Shown here: positions 1 through 11,545 of the stretch, piece by piece | Layout: every line of letters starts with the position of its first letter | Position numbering within the stretch: the first letter of the stretch is position 1 | NCBI GenBank assembly: GCA_038373885.1 | Contig: JAWZYV010012396.1 | Span: 1,426,001 to 1,490,000, forward strand | Direction: 5' to 3' | Source: Cheiracanthium punctorium | Taxonomy: Eukaryota > Arthropoda > Arachnida > Araneae > Cheiracanthiidae | Length of the DNA stretch: 64,000 nt | The notes under the pieces: generated by a model | Seen by the model: only the letters and a program-made list of their open reading frames with translations | Database searches by the model: none | Told to the model about the DNA's origin: nothing | Translations under genes and position numbers: made by a program

Positions 1-43
1 AAGACTTTTATTTTATATCACATTTCTGATCATTTGTTGAGTT

Positions 44-226
44 CAGGGGCGTAGCCAGAAATTTTTCATGGGGGGGGGTTATGACTACTCATATCTATGT
101 CTAACTCATATATATGTATACGTGTGTGTGATAATGTAGAGAAGAACATACATTTTGTATGGCAAAAAATTCCTCATGGGGGGGGTTATGACCCCCCTAA
201 CCCCCCCCCCCTTGGCTACGCCTCTG
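44..226. mobile_element. hAT MITE, CAGGGGCGTAGCCAG family
   Basis: A 183-bp element is flanked by a perfect 8-bp duplication, gttgagtt, at 36-43 and 227-234. The ends are CAGGGGCGTAGCCAG and CTTGGCTACGCCTCTG, and G and C runs lie just inside. It has no coding capacity. The family recurs, complete or truncated, at 16070-16195, 23283-23442, 43238-43404 and 50351-50522. Confidence 0.88.
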
Positions 227-356
227 GTTGAGTTAAATTTCTATAAAGCTTGTAAACTTATATCTTAACAATGATGAGAATTCAATGAAATAGTACTATT
301 ACTTCTTGCAAGGGCATTACCATCTATGGCGATTTAGGTACACGTCCCCTACCACC

Positions 357-617
357 CAGGGGCGGCCCGACAGCGACACGGTAAGCGAGGTAATCATCGC
401 ATCGGGCAGGGACGTACCCAGAAAAAAATTTCGGGGAGGGTCCAAAAATTTCGGAGGGGGTCAAACGGTGAAAAAGGCAGATTTTTTCGCAAAAAGACTT
501 CATCATTATTATTTTGTTAACAAAAACACAAACTTCGGAGGGGGTCCGGACCCCTTGGTCCACTCCCCTGGGTACGTCCTTGGCATCGGGGCGCTATTTT
601 CGAAGGGGCGCCACCAC
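357..617. mobile_element. Degraded MITE (CAGGGGCG..CCGACA family) hosting another MITE
   Basis: The left end CAGGGGCGGCCCGACAG and the inner segment ACGGTAAGC...GCATCGGGGCGC match the intact element at 47568-47695. A younger MITE (407-582) interrupts it. The right terminus is not recognisable after GGGGCGCCACC near 617. Confidence 0.6.
407..582. mobile_element. hAT MITE, CAGGGACGTACCCAG family
   Basis: A 176-bp element has ends CAGGGACGTACCCAG and CTGGGTACGTCCTTG, and a perfect 8-bp duplication gcatcggg at 399-406 and 583-590. Inner arms are rich in TTCGG(A/G)GGGGTC. It sits inside an older MITE, so it is the younger insertion. A truncated relative begins near 14154. Confidence 0.88.
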
Positions 618-1529
618 CTACGTAACTCTGTAAGCTTTTTGGAAATTTTTAGGGAGAACATTTGCTCTCTAAAGGTTCCTTCACGCAGTTATGTTTTACA
701 GGAAATCCGGGCTGTAAAGGTCTAGCATTTCGAAGATTTTATCATTAAAGATCGTTGAAATTATATACTCACTTTCCATTTAAAATGCATAAAATCCCCA
801 TTTTAAAAGTAGAAAAATACACTAAGTAAAATATCAATGCTTGGAATTAAGACTATATTAAAATGATTCCCAACATACTCTTACGGCGATATTCACCAAA
901 TGCCATGATTCTACGAGACGAGTAACCTGAACGGCAGGTTTGACTCAACGAGGAATTTTTGTTGGTCAGATTAGTTTATTTTATTACCAATAAGGGCAGC
1001 TCCCTTTTTTAAGGTTTTGATCTTCATGGATAACATTAAATTTAATGTAAACCTTTTAACAATGTACAGTTCATTAGAATATGTGCAATAACATTTAGTA
1101 CATAATTCTGTCACAAGTTGTATCATCTAGGAGGGATTAAAAATTTAGAAAAGAATTAAATAGAAGCAACAAAATATTTGTATTGGTTACCTTTGTATTT
1201 TACATGGCGAATACTATTTCCCCTGCTAACTTTTGCAGTGACTTTTTGTGCTGAGTTAACTCGCGGGTTTAATATTAGGTGAATACGACCGTCATTCTAC
1301 CTAAACAAAACAGGCATTCAGAGGTTAAAGTTGATTAAAGAGACCGTTATTAGAGTTACTGCTGCACTAACTGCCTGCTAGATAATTAACAAACCTTTCA
1401 TTTCATTACATTCTGGCTGAGCATTATTTTACTACCCGAAAAAAACAAAAATGAATTTAAAAAAAACACAAGATTGGCGTTCTCTAGTTTACATATTAAA
1501 GCACTCTTGCTTGCTTTGTGTCATATGAA
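618..1529. other. AT-rich intergenic DNA
   Basis: No supportable gene, tandem array or paired element ends were seen. The open frame at 306-725 runs through the two MITEs and is not a gene. Confidence 0.5.
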
Positions 1530-1698
1530 ATGCCTACACAAGGGGCATCTATCTACGGGTAGGCGGACTTTTTAATGGGTTCTAAAGCGTACATCTGGAG
1601 AAAACCGACCGAAACTCCAGACCGTCAGATCGACAGCTGCCCCGAACGTCGGATTTAAACACTTTCATGCTCAGTGCCTTATCCACTCGGCCATGGTG
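1530..1698 (-). mobile_element. tRNA-derived SINE (Ser/Leu-like head)
   Basis: On the minus strand the 5' head reads CCATGGCCGAGTGGATAAGG, which carries an A-box-like TGGCCGAGTGG as in class II (Ser/Leu) tRNAs. A degenerate B-box-like segment and a body with CTGTCGATCTGACGGTCTGG follow. Related copies or pieces lie at 3160-3363, 8539-8683, 11860-11945, 46502-46690, 53338-53490 and 62585-62778. Their head and body order is shared, but the tails diverge. Confidence 0.7.
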
Positions 1699-2585
1699 AG
1701 CCCACTCTCAAGCGAAGTCCAAATCAAGCACTCTTGATTTGCATTTTACGGTTAAGTCCGGAAATAAGAGTTTGGAAATAACTGTGTATTCCAGATGAAG
1801 AGTGAAAAAAAAAAAACACCGTTAGAAACATTACACGAAAACGACCTTTTCTCCTCACATATATATATACTAAATCGTTTAACGTCAATAAAATCTACCC
1901 GATGATGTTATCTCAATGCATCCCATCAAATTTTGCTCCAATACCTAATATATTTACCTACATCGGAATAGTTCATGGAAGCATATCGTTTAAAGGAAAT
2001 ATTTCTCAGCAGCAAGAGAAATATGAACTCAAGGTATCTGCAGCACATATAGTTGATGAACACAGCTCAAAGAGTGTGCTTGCTCTGGACTGAATAACCT
2101 GATAAACATTTGATATAAGAACCATTGTAATGGATGGGCTGGAAATCATTTCAATCAGTCCGAAGTTAAGTCAGCTTCTATTCTTCGCGAGGGGAACAAG
2201 ATTTCGGCTGCAACGTGAAGAATGTGAACTTATAGCATTCTCAAGCAGATGGAAATAAAATGCGGTAATATGCTAACCTCTTCCGCAAGCGCGACTGTTA
2301 GAATAAATAAATAATAATAATAATAAAGCATACTTATGGTTTAAATTGGATTGATGAAGCTGAGTAAATATTTAAAAAAAGGAAATCCCACATTCAATTG
2401 TTTAATGCTTTGAAAAGTAGTGTAAATAATAATCCAAGGATTAATCAGTGTTTACATTTTTTTTTCTTACACTACACATAGAATAAACAGGGTATGCGTT
2501 CACAAAAACATTACAGTATCTTTAGATAGATTGATATACATGTCTTTACATCTATTTGTAAAGTAACCATTTGACCATTATTTCT
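1699..2585. other. AT-rich intergenic DNA
   Basis: Holds an (AT)n stretch near 1860, an (AAT)n run near 2310-2325 and no gene signal. The short open frame 1902-2093 has no recognisable similarity and is judged a chance frame. Confidence 0.45.
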
Positions 2586-2593
2586 GTAACTGG

Positions 2594-2989
2594 TAGAGAT
2601 GAGACGGGCTCAGCCCGAGCCCGAAAGCCCGAGCCCGGGCCCGACTCGGGCTCGGGCTCTGTAATTCACGATTGCGTTCGGGCTCGGGCGGGCTCGGGCT
2701 CGTGAAAAATTTCTCCTTTGTTGAACATACTCCTTGAAACAGATTTTAAAAAGTGATTCATGGGATAAATAGACGTACTTATTTCAAAAAATAGCGGCAC
2801 GGGGGACTGGAAGGTGTGTGAAGCTCCAAAATTTATTGTATCCTCTTAATGAAGTAGTTAATTTTATTTGTATTTAGCTGAAATTTCGGGCTCGGGCTCC
2901 AACTTTAATAATATTGCTCGGGCTCGGGCGGGCTCGGATTAAAAGTCTTCGGGCTCGGGCTTCAAAAAATGAGCCCGAACTCATCTCTA
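2594..2989. mobile_element. hAT MITE with GGGCTCGGGC-rich subterminal repeats
   Basis: A 396-bp element begins TAGAGATGAGACGGGCTC and ends GAGCCCGAACTCATCTCTA. A perfect 8-bp duplication gtaactgg lies at 2586-2593 and 2990-2997. Both ends carry dense repeats of GGGCTC/GAGCCC units. The centre is AT-rich with no ORF. Other copies: 12640-13280 (broken, inverted), 16740-16876 (fragment), 41296-41465 (fragment) and 42711-43232. Confidence 0.92.
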
Positions 2990-3159
2990 GTAACTGGGAT
3001 CAAGGTAGCAAAAGCTCCGGAAAAAAAAAAATGTTGGATTAGCTACGAATTCACTAGACTCATATTTACGCAAGGTGCTCTGCCAAAATTCAAAAAATCT
3101 CAAAGTGCTCCATCAGAGAAAACTGAGTTGTGATGTATTACGGTAAAGCTACGAAATGG

Positions 3160-3363
3160 TTACCTGCCAAAGATGAGGGTACCTTGGTCAGAGGACTTTT
3201 TAAGGGGTTCATATTAAAACCCTTCTCCAGATGTAAGTTACATTTGGAGAAACCAAAACTCCAGACCGTTAGATCGACAGCAGCGCGATAGGTCAAAACG
3301 CCGGACCTTCACACGTCAGCCGTCTATACCATTTTGAGTGTCTTATCCACTCGGCCATGGTGG
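3160..3363 (-). mobile_element. tRNA-derived SINE copy
   Basis: Same family as 1530-1698. The minus-strand head reads CCATGGCCGAGTGGATAAGA from about 3361, and the body contains CTGTCGATCTAACGGTCTGG. It has two short tandem-like segments, GTTACATTTGGAGAAACC and its neighbour, suggesting a small internal duplication. Confidence 0.65.
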
Positions 3364-4810
3364 GGCGAAAAACAAATTGAGAAACTGACTTAGAAGAAGT
3401 ATATACCTATAATCTTTCTATCTTTTTTTTTTTGTTGTCCGTTTTTGTGAATGCTAAATAAAAATTGTACTTTCACCGTAATACCAATCGCATTAAAATT
3501 TAGCACAGACATTAAAAAAAATCTATGCGTATGTGCGTGATGATGGGAGGGGGAGGGGATAGAGGCGAACAGATCTTGCCTACTTTAAAAATCCGCCGAT
3601 TCGTCGCCAAATTTGTGGCAATTTTCAACTGATTTTCAAATGTTTCAATTTTTTAAAAAAAGTGTTCCAATTCCCAAATTTCAAAGAGTTTTCAACACTG
3701 TTAGACCGATCTTATTGAAGTTTTGCGCTGTTATTATTATCCTTTTTTTTTAAAGTACATCTTAGTTATTCTTAAAAGCTGAAAATATAACCTCAGTCTT
3801 GAATTTTAGATTTCAATTTTCAACAAATAGTGACAAAAACTGATATGCAAAATCTCATAGCAGAAGTCAAATGAAGATTTTTTTTTTTTTTGTGAGTTTG
3901 TTGCTCGACATAAAATTTATGTTACAGTATCATAAATGTAACATGACTCTGAAATTAAATGACTGTAAAGAATAATTTTTTCTTTGTTAAACTTTTCATT
4001 GATTTCTTTACTTTATTTTTGTTTATGTAATTTTTTTTTCGTGCACAGCTCTGAGTTAAATATCAAAGTCATTGTAATGAAATATATAAATCTGAAAGTC
4101 TGTTTGTTTGCCTGTGTTTTTCATACAAAAAATACCATTGAACAGATTGGCTTGAAATTTAGCCAAATATTTCAAACAGAATATTTTTAAAAAAATTAGA
4201 TTAAAAAAAGTTCCGAAAATCCATCTCCAGCTTTTTTCAAACAGCCAGGCTTGCAATATCTCGCAAAAGAGATTTCAGAATACAAAAATTACGCCTTCTC
4301 TTAGAAATAAACAAACACGTCAAAAACAGGTGATGCAGTTAAGCTCTCTTTTTTCCCTTACTTTGTAAAAACTATTGAATTTTGCGAAAATGCTTCGCTG
4401 TTATTTTCTCTTAAAAGCGTAACAAAGAAAGATAAATAATGAAATTCACAATAGACAGCGTATAAAACAGAATTTCATTCAGGAAGAGCCAGAATCAATG
4501 TGAATGGGAGTATAGATTTTATTTATTTTTTAAAGTTAATTTGACCTATAAAAAATGTAAAATATAGCAAAATATTATGCTAAAGTAGTGTTGTTTTTGA
4601 TTTTTTGAGGGAGGACGTAATAAAAAAGATCTTTTGAATTGATCAAAGCGTAAAATTAAGCAAAATGATACCATTAGTAAGCGGTGTCTTTTTTTTTTCC
4701 AGGGGGAGGCGAAGCTGAAGCCCCTTAGCCCGTTCGTTCCCTGATTTCAAAGTATCACCCTTTTTACAGTAGAATTGTTTTGTTTATATTAGTTCCGCCT
4801 TTAGAAAGCG
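3364..4810. other. AT-rich intergenic DNA
   Basis: Homopolymer T/A runs and short chance frames only. The region 4060-4180 resembles a degenerate dispersed repeat (TCTGTTTGTTTGCCTG..GAACAGATTGGCTTGAA) but has no clear ends. Confidence 0.45.
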
Positions 4811-4817
4811 GACAGTC

Positions 4818-4950
4818 AGAGATAGGTGCGAGACGAGAAACAGGTCTGCCTCATCTCGCGAAACAGCTTTTCTAATCTTTGTCTCGTCTCGCAAAATCTC
4901 TATTATAGTAAAGATAAAAACATCTGTCTCGTCTCACATCCATCCCCTCC
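4818..4950. mobile_element. Remnant of a GAGACGAGAC-rich MITE
   Basis: Contains GCGAGACGAGA near the left and GTCTCGTCTCACATCCATCC near the right. These match the inner arms and end of the intact MITE at 12936-13110. No intact duplication was found, so this is an old copy. Confidence 0.5.
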
Positions 4951-5835
4951 CCAATACAGTATCATCTACGCACGGCATATAAGCACATACACACGAACAA
5001 AACCGATTCCCAACGACAATATTCGATCACGTGACGAAACTCCTTCCAGTCATTTGCGTAAGCGGATGTGTATACAGTTAATCACACTATGGATAAACCA
5101 TTTACAATATACACACACCCAAGATTTTTCAAAGAGGGTAAATGAACTTTCCATTTTTATGATGCAGAAAACATGAAGCGAGCGAAAAGGCCTCGAACTA
5201 AAAAGGGACATACACAGCTCATCTGCATTTCGCATCAAGATGGCCGCCCCCAGGGCATGCAAAACACCGCAATAAGAAAAAAATATATTTACATCAGCAT
5301 GGAACAGAAGGATGGAATTTAATGGGATAATTATTGAAAATGATGAAAAAATAAGTTCACTCTTCTTCGAGTGCAGAAACAACTTCTAGGCGGGCATGCA
5401 AAATAAATTAATAACATCTGATATGTGTGGTGCAGTCAGTTAACAAAAACGCTCACTCATAAGCATAACATGGTCGTTAACATCGGGGGAGTGGCAGAAT
5501 CATAAGCAAAAATGCACACGTTACGTTCTGAGCAAGTGGTTACCAAACGCCTTACAGGTGAGTTCGAACTCATTTTTGAAGGCTCAAGACCGAAGACAAG
5601 AATTGGAGAGATACTATCTTAGTTTGAGTCTAAAATTTAGGCCAATTAAAAAACTGGAGCCTTATCGGATTCATTGATTCGATATTGCGGCTTTGCTATT
5701 TTATTCTTAGAGCAAACAATTTTATTATTTTCCGACTTTTTCGATAATTTAATTGAGAAATCGGGCCAGAAAGTGAATTAGTGATATGAAAATCAGCACA
5801 AGCATCTGAAAATCCTATATCAGTTTTTCAAATAC
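4951..5835. other. Intergenic DNA with no recognised feature
   Basis: Moderately AT-rich. Open frames 4826-5176 (+) and 5050-5382 (-) overlap each other on opposite strands, and neither shows a family motif or splice context that I could support. Confidence 0.4.
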
Positions 5836-5837
5836 GG

Positions 5838-6400
5838 GGGTCGCCCGGACAGAAGGTTTCCCACGGCCTAAAAAGGAATAACACATAATTACTGGAAAAA
5901 ATTTTGTTGTAAAAGATACAGCAATATTTCAATTACTTCTGAACATAAGAATAGCCTGAACTGTAACACTTGTCATACCGTCGGTTAAGTTTTTGTAATC
6001 CAGTGCCATAGCAGTCTGCCACCTGAGAGAGGAGACAGAGTACCACAGTTGTTTGCAGTCTTAGTAGTGAAAGAGTGATGCCTGGACAGGAATTTCTTCA
6101 GGTGCTAATGACTGGAAGCAAGGTCGGTACTATAGGGTGGTACTACCACCCTATCTAAAGAAATACCTGTCCGGGAATCACTTTTTCACTAACGAAGACT
6201 GCAAACAACTATGATACTCTGGCTCCTCTCTCAGGCGGACTTCTATGACACTGGATTACAAAAACTTACTCCACCGAGTGACAAGTGTTACACACAGTTC
6301 AGTGTATTCTTATGTATAGACGTAGCTGAAATATAGCTGTGTCTTTTGCAATAAGTTTTTCCTGTAATAAAGTTTTGTTCTTTTTTATGTCCGGACTTCT
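5838..6400. repeat. Long imperfect inverted repeat (foldback)
   Basis: Two arms of roughly 270 bp (about 5838-6118 and 6142-6400) are reverse complements with scattered mismatches. Examples are GTTTGCAGTCTTAGTAGTGA against TCACTAACGAAGACTGCAAAC, and TTTTTGTAATCCAGTG against CACTGGATTACAAAAA. The ~20-bp centre contains a small palindrome, GGGTGGTACTACCACCC. No ORF and no clear target duplication were seen. It may be a foldback transposon or an inverted duplication. Confidence 0.8.
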
Positions 6401-6423
6401 TATGCTAGGAAAGTCTTGGGAAA

Positions 6424-6475
6424 CTTACTTACCGGAACGACTCTCGCTGGAGAGACGTCCGGTAAGTAAGGAGAA
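6424..6475. repeat. Short palindrome
   Basis: CTTACTTACCGGA near 6425 is mirrored by TCCGGTAAGTAAG near 6458, with an intervening loop containing CTCTCGCTGGAGAG. Perhaps the terminus of the adjacent foldback. Confidence 0.5.
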
Positions 6476-6990
6476 AATGTTTTTAGGAGTCACCGACTAA
6501 TTGTTGGAAGCCAATGGAATGGTTGAAGTTGTGGAAATTTTACTTAGACTCTAAAACTTTTCTGTATGACTGCCCTTACGTATGCCATGTACACAAACAA
6601 TTAGAACAGAAAAAAAAGGTAACTTTAAACAAAATCACGATGTAACCACTCACTGTATAGAATTTCTGGTACGTGCTTCACTTTTTGTGAGCCATTTCTG
6701 AAATATTTTCATATTGTTGATTTTAGCCTTGGAAACCCTCAGAAGACTCAGATGTCCTTGGAGTAGCATATGGGGGCGTCCTCGACTTGGTCTCGGAATG
6801 TTTTCGTTTAAAACATTGTTTCTAAATATATGAAAAACTTCCCTTTTCTACTCTTTATTTCGATAAGTGCACATACATTTCGGTCACGCTGTGCTTATGC
6901 AAATATCAAAATCTTATTAGATATGTTCTGGGTTTTGCAGGCTTAAAGAATTGATCATCCTGCCGTTAGTCTTTGCAACGATGAGAGCCC
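6476..6990. other. Intergenic DNA with no recognised feature
   Basis: No gene or repeat boundary was recognised in this stretch. Confidence 0.4.
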
Positions 6991-7270
6991 AACAAGTTAA
7001 CTATGTGCGGAGTTGCGGAGCATTAGAAAGTGCTTTATAGTTAATGTGTTCGGAACGACCTATTTTCTTCTCATATTAACATTGTCCCGCAAAAATTGAA
7101 AAGTGTTTAAAAGATTTCGGTTTGTCCGTCTATTCGTCCGTCCGTGCTGCAACTGACGCAAATATCCATCGGTTATTACAAAATTGATATATGTCATTCC
7201 AATGTTCTGTACCAAATACTCTATTAAAAAAAACGTATTTAGCATTTATAGTTCTTTTATAGGAACAGGA
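6990..7270. repeat. Dispersed repeat with GTCCGTC motif
   Basis: Contains CATTAGAAAGTGCTTTATAG, then AAGTGTTTAAAAGATTTCGG with TTTGTCCGTCTATTCGTCCG, then ATTTAGCATTTATAGTTCTT. The same ordered blocks occur at 27465-27730, 28185-28260, 33120-33330 (inverted in part) and 35390-35575, so this is one dispersed family. The class is unknown. The short frames inside are repeat-derived. Confidence 0.55.
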
Positions 7271-7435
7271 ATTGCACTATAATTAACGGTCTATGGCAGC
7301 TTCGAGAACATTCAGTCAGTTCAAGCAGAATACAATCACTCTTATCAGACTTCATGAAATCAGCAAAACCTTACCGGTCTACAAGGACGGGCTTCCAGAA
7401 TTTCTACTCGGCCTCTTAATTTAATTTTATTTTAC

Positions 7436-7830
7436 TAGCCGCCAAGGCGGCCTGCGTCGCCCATAGATATAGGAATCTCTAGATTGAGAATAACGAGAGA
7501 AAACTTGTTGCCTCCAAACGGTAGCCATGATAGTGGCATGCGCATGCGCAGAATGGCAATCACTTAAATTATAATGGTATTTTCAATCATTTTAGAACGA
7601 TCTGTATTTTAAAAAGTACTCGTATCGAAATATTTTCCCTCGAAATTATTTATTTTTCTAAAATAATGCAATGAATGTTCTATTTTCCATTGACGGCAGC
7701 GATCATAGTGGCAGAAATAGGGTGCGTTTTCGGCAACAAAAAGCACACGATTAGGAACACTGGAATGAGCAGTCTAGGTATTCCTAAATCTATGGCGTCG
7801 CCACCCCATACCTCACTGTTCTTTATATTC
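7436..7830 (-). mobile_element. Helitron-like 3' end with inner inverted repeats
   Basis: On the minus strand the sequence GCCGCCTTGGCGGCTAGT ends at about 7436. It is a GC hairpin immediately followed by CTAG and T, the arrangement expected of a Helitron 3' terminus. Upstream on the same strand, segments at 7455-7490 and 7770-7803 (GGCGACGCCATAGAT-type) form an inverted pair. There is no RepHel ORF, so it would be nonautonomous. The 5' end was not located. Confidence 0.55.
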
Positions 7831-8138
7831 AGTGCAGTGTTGGCCAAATTTCTGGACTCATTTCAATGCAGAATCATGTTTCTTTGTTTTAACAATATTT
7901 GTCATTAAATTTATTTAGGTTTAGGGTTGCTACACATTTTGGGTGCACTCATAAAAGTCGATGTTGAAACAGCAAATGGCTAAAATGTGCCTTAGCTCAA
8001 TACATGATGACATTTTTTAGATGGGCGATCAATGAGCCAAATATTGTAAATTCGATATTTTAAAGCTGTGAAAAAGACTGAAGATCTTTCCTTTTTGTGT
8101 ATCCATCGTCATTGTTTTGTAATTTAGCTACTGCGTGA

Positions 8139-8455
8139 CATACGCTTGCTCCATTTGACATCATTGAACTGTTAATTTGGATTTTTGCACATGAGTTATT
8201 GTTACTGCACTAACGTTTTCATATAGCTGTTGCCGTTCGCAGTGTGGAAATATCCTCGATTTTGGTACAGCATACATTAGCGTATTATATAAGTAGCTAT
8301 ACTTGCTCCATTTGACATCATTGAACTATTAATTTGGATTTTCGCATATGCGTTATTGTTATTGCACTAATGTTTACAGCTAGCTGTTGCCATTCGCAGT
8401 GTGGAAATATCTTCGATTTTGGTACCGCATACGTTAGCGTATTATATGAGTAGAT
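8139..8455. repeat. Tandem duplication, ~160 bp x 2
   Basis: Two adjacent copies start with TTGCTCCATTTGACATCATT (near 8148 and 8306) and end in TAGCGTATTATAT(A/G)AGTAG. They differ by scattered substitutions and small indels. Non-coding. Confidence 0.85.
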
Positions 8456-8538
8456 TTTTATTTTATTTTTACAAGGGAAAAAACTTTGATGGGGAAAGTT
8501 AGAAAAATTTTGCGTATGCTACGTTTGTTTGTTTGTTT

Positions 8539-8683
8539 TGGCAAGCCTACAGAAGAGGCATCTACCTACGGTGGTGGTGGTGGTGGGGGGCTTGGTCGGA
8601 GGTCTTTCTAACGTGTATTTGTGTTACATCTGCAGGAAACCGACCAAAACTCCAGACCGTTAGATCGACAGACTCGCGTTCGG
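8539..8683 (-). mobile_element. SINE fragment with adjoining short repeats
   Basis: Body of the Ser/Leu-type SINE family (CCGACCAAAACTCCAGACCG and TTAGATCGACAG), with the tRNA head missing. It is followed by three short repeats of ACTTAGTATTAT (8693-8768). A (GGT)n run lies within. Confidence 0.55.
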
Positions 8684-8859
8684 ACCAAACTTAGTATTAT
8701 TCCTATAGTTCGGACCATACTTAGTATTATAAAAAAACAGTTTGTTTGGAACAAACTTAGTATTATTCTAAATTTTAGTATTAAAAAAAGCAGTTTGTTT
8801 GGAAAGTGTTTCATAATCGCTGCTTTTATTTTTCTTTTCTTTCTTTCTTTGTTTTTTTA

Positions 8860-9688
8860 GGCCACGTGCCAGCTGTTAGGTACTGATAAATGAGCGAACG
8901 CATCCGAGTGTCTTGTAATTACGTCAGGCGGGCCTAATACACAACAATGACTTATACAATATGTTGACTGAAACGGCGTTTTATTTTCCGTTCTCTCCCA
9001 TGAAGTTATCACCGCTTCCTTTTCACGAGGTGACGTCAGGTCGACCCATCGCGGGGGGAAATATCGACAATTTTTATCGGCCTTCCGGATATCACGCGAT
9101 ATATTCTAAACACACGCTGGGCGCTCTCTGTTTATTTTATTTTTTCAAACACTATGTGTGTACTATTAAAGATAAATGGCATTTTAACAGCTATCTATCA
9201 ATGACCACGCACTGAAAATGTTGACAGACGAAATCAGATGTGATATACGTGACAGAATTGATTTCATTGCTATATTAAACTAATGTAAATAAAGCCAAGA
9301 TTATTGATTGATTGGTAGAAAATGAGATTTTTCCTTTTCCAGAATAAATAAATAATAATCAAGGTTATTTACTGTCTAATTAATGACCTTCGGTAGTTTT
9401 GAAGAAATATTGTAACACCTAATAAATTATGAAAGTATGCCGTATATTTCTCAAAGACATGGCAGACATTTTAAGTTACCGAATAACCAACCAGAGCTCG
9501 TAAAATTTAGGGCTGCTGAAAAAAAAAAATATGTTCTACTCATGAGTACCAAATAATCAAACGTTATTTATTTATTTATTCCATTCTTAAACTTTTCCCC
9601 CCTTGACTTGTGTAAGAAATATCGATTTTGACAGCACTGAGAAACTGAGATGCCGTGAAAAAAACTAATAGGGGTACATTTTATAGAA
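8860..9688. other. Intergenic DNA with no recognised feature
   Basis: Simple AT-rich tracts. The open frame 8961-9215 has no recognised similarity, and I do not support it as a gene. Confidence 0.4.
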
Positions 9689-9888
9689 CAGGTATATGGG
9701 CAACCTTTGAAAAGTTGCGGGCCAAACTTCGGGATGTTAGCGAAGTCGCGGGCCGTATAATTGCGACTTATATGGAAGCTTGAATGGTACATATGGGTTT
9801 TATACGGGGTTTTGATATGTTCCGCGGTCCGGATGAAAATCCGTGGCGGGCCACATCCGGCCAGCGAATGAGAGGCTGCCCATGTGTG
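9689..9888. mobile_element. hAT MITE, GCGGGCCA-rich
   Basis: A 200-bp element runs from CAGGTATATGGGCAACC to GGCTGCCCATGTGTG. It is flanked by ttatagaa (9681-9688) and gtatagaa (9889-9896), 7 of 8 identical. Subterminal GCGGGCC motifs resemble those of the hAT element at 54764-55447, suggesting related families. Confidence 0.78.
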
Positions 9889-9989
9889 GTATAGAATAAA
9901 TGTTCGGAAGAATCAAACAGTGTTCGCTGCAAAGGTCGCGCGACTGTTTTGTTATGCCAGAGACAGAACGGCATAAATTCTGTGATTTC

Positions 9990-10126
9990 CCCTTTTTACT
10001 TTCCGAACATGTACCAAGTAAGGAAAGTATTGTAATCATGAAAAAATTCGACTTCGAGAATTTGGTGTATTGACACGTTTTGAGGTCTTCTGAGTTCATT
10101 TATGCTATTTTTACGAGATGTATGTA

Positions 10127-10160
<34 letters not shown>

Positions 10161-10180
10161 TGAACACGATAGCTCCTAAA
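9990..10180. repeat. Dispersed repeat leader plus (GT)n
   Basis: ACTTTCCGAACATGTACCAA through a (GT)n microsatellite (10129-10158) precedes the 173-bp array. The same leader (ACTTCCCGAACATGTACCAC) recurs at 15911-16055, and an array unit follows it at 16488, so leader and unit belong to one repeat family. Confidence 0.6.
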
Positions 10181-10745
10181 CGGGGCATTCGATTGAGCTC
10201 AAATTGGGTATACATGTTATAAACCACCGTCGCAAGACCGGTATTGATTTTGGTGTGTATAGGATTTATAGTTTTTCTACAGGGCTACGACAAAGATTTC
10301 TTTTACATTATGGCCTATGGGAGGAAATTCTTGAAAGTGCGCTAGCGTTTAAACGGTACATTCGATTCAAATCAAATTGGGCATACATGTTATAAACCAC
10401 CATTGTAAGACTGGTATTGATTTTGATGTGTATAGGACTTATAGTTTTTCTACAGGGCTACGACAAAGATTTCTTTTACATTATGGCCTATGGGTGGAAA
10501 TTCTTGAAAGTGCGCTAGCGTTTAAATGGTACATTCGATTGAACTCAAATTTGCTAAACATGTTATAAACCACCTTCGTAAGACCGGTATTCATTTTGAT
10601 GTGTATAGGACTTAGTTTTTCTACAGGGCTACGACAAAGATTTCTTTTACATTATGGCCTATGAGGGGGGGGGGAATCCTTGAAAGTGCACTAGTGTTTA
10701 AACGGCGCATTTGATTGAGCTTCAATTTGGTATATATGTTTGAAA
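10180..10745. repeat. Tandem array, 173-bp unit, ~3 copies
   Basis: Units begin at about 10190, 10363, 10536 and 10710 (partial). Conserved blocks are TACATGTTATAAACCACC, GACCGGTATTGATTTTG and CTACAGGGCTACGACAAAGA. A diverged single unit lies at 16488-16655. Two overlapping small frames are simply the same unit read twice. Confidence 0.85.
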
Positions 10746-10759
10746 TATTCATCGATTAA

Positions 10760-11532
10760 AATTTATTTAAATACTAGGTAATGATCTTAATCGTAAGTGA
10801 TCGGAAAGTCGAGTGGAGTCACTCCAGATTTTTTATCCTTTTTTAGATTTGTTTCTTTTTTTAGGGGGTGGGGGGCGCAGCGTATGATAAAATAGTTAAA
10901 AGTTGTTTATCTACTGTGAAGCGCGTTCTAGAAATTCAGGCCTTTATTCATTTAAAACTATACACATTGTAGTGCATCATTTTACTATTAAAAAAATATA
11001 ATACAAAATTCAGTACTTGGAAAAATGCAATTTCGGGACATGATGCAAGATGGTTTTTAGTGGGAAGCAAACGATTTTTTTTTTTCTTGCTATGGGTATG
11101 GGTTCGACCTCATCCGTTTCCCAGAAAGGGAGTCGACCTCCGAATGGAGCAAGCAACCAACCTTTCAACCCTTCCTTAAAAAAAAAAAAAAATCATGGCC
11201 TCCAGCCTACAACTTCCATAGTGGCGTAGGATTCGAAATCCGTTAGTGGGCAGGGGTGTAATGTAAGAGCAAAGTCACACGCTACAGACGATTTTCTTTT
11301 CTCTCTCTCTTTTAAGTCATATTCGACATGTCCGCCCACCACACCATTGTGTTTGTGTAAGGGCGGAACACATTTTAAATAAATTTTTAAAAAAATTTTT
11401 GGTTTTCAAATATGGCTATTCAAAATTCGATGAGGTTAAAGAAATATTGGTTTTGGACAAATAAGGGTCGTGATCCGGATAAGTGTTTACACTTGCACGT
11501 ATGAAAACGTAACACACACACTAAACAAAAAA
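10760..11532. other. Intergenic DNA with no recognised feature
   Basis: Includes GGGGGTGGGGGG near 10864 and poly-A/T tracts. A segment near 11100-11160 (GGTTCGACCTC...GAGTCGACCTC) hints at an old tRNA-derived piece, but the structure is not convincing. Confidence 0.4.
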
Positions 11533-11545
11533 CGCCAGGAAACTG

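Noticed and set aside
306..725. 139-codon plus-strand gene
   Set aside because: The frame runs through two nested MITEs, including their terminal repeats and target duplications.
1684..1698. Functional tRNA-Ser/Leu gene
   Set aside because: The A box is good, but the downstream sequence does not fold into a full cloverleaf, and the same head recurs in several diverged copies, so it is a SINE.
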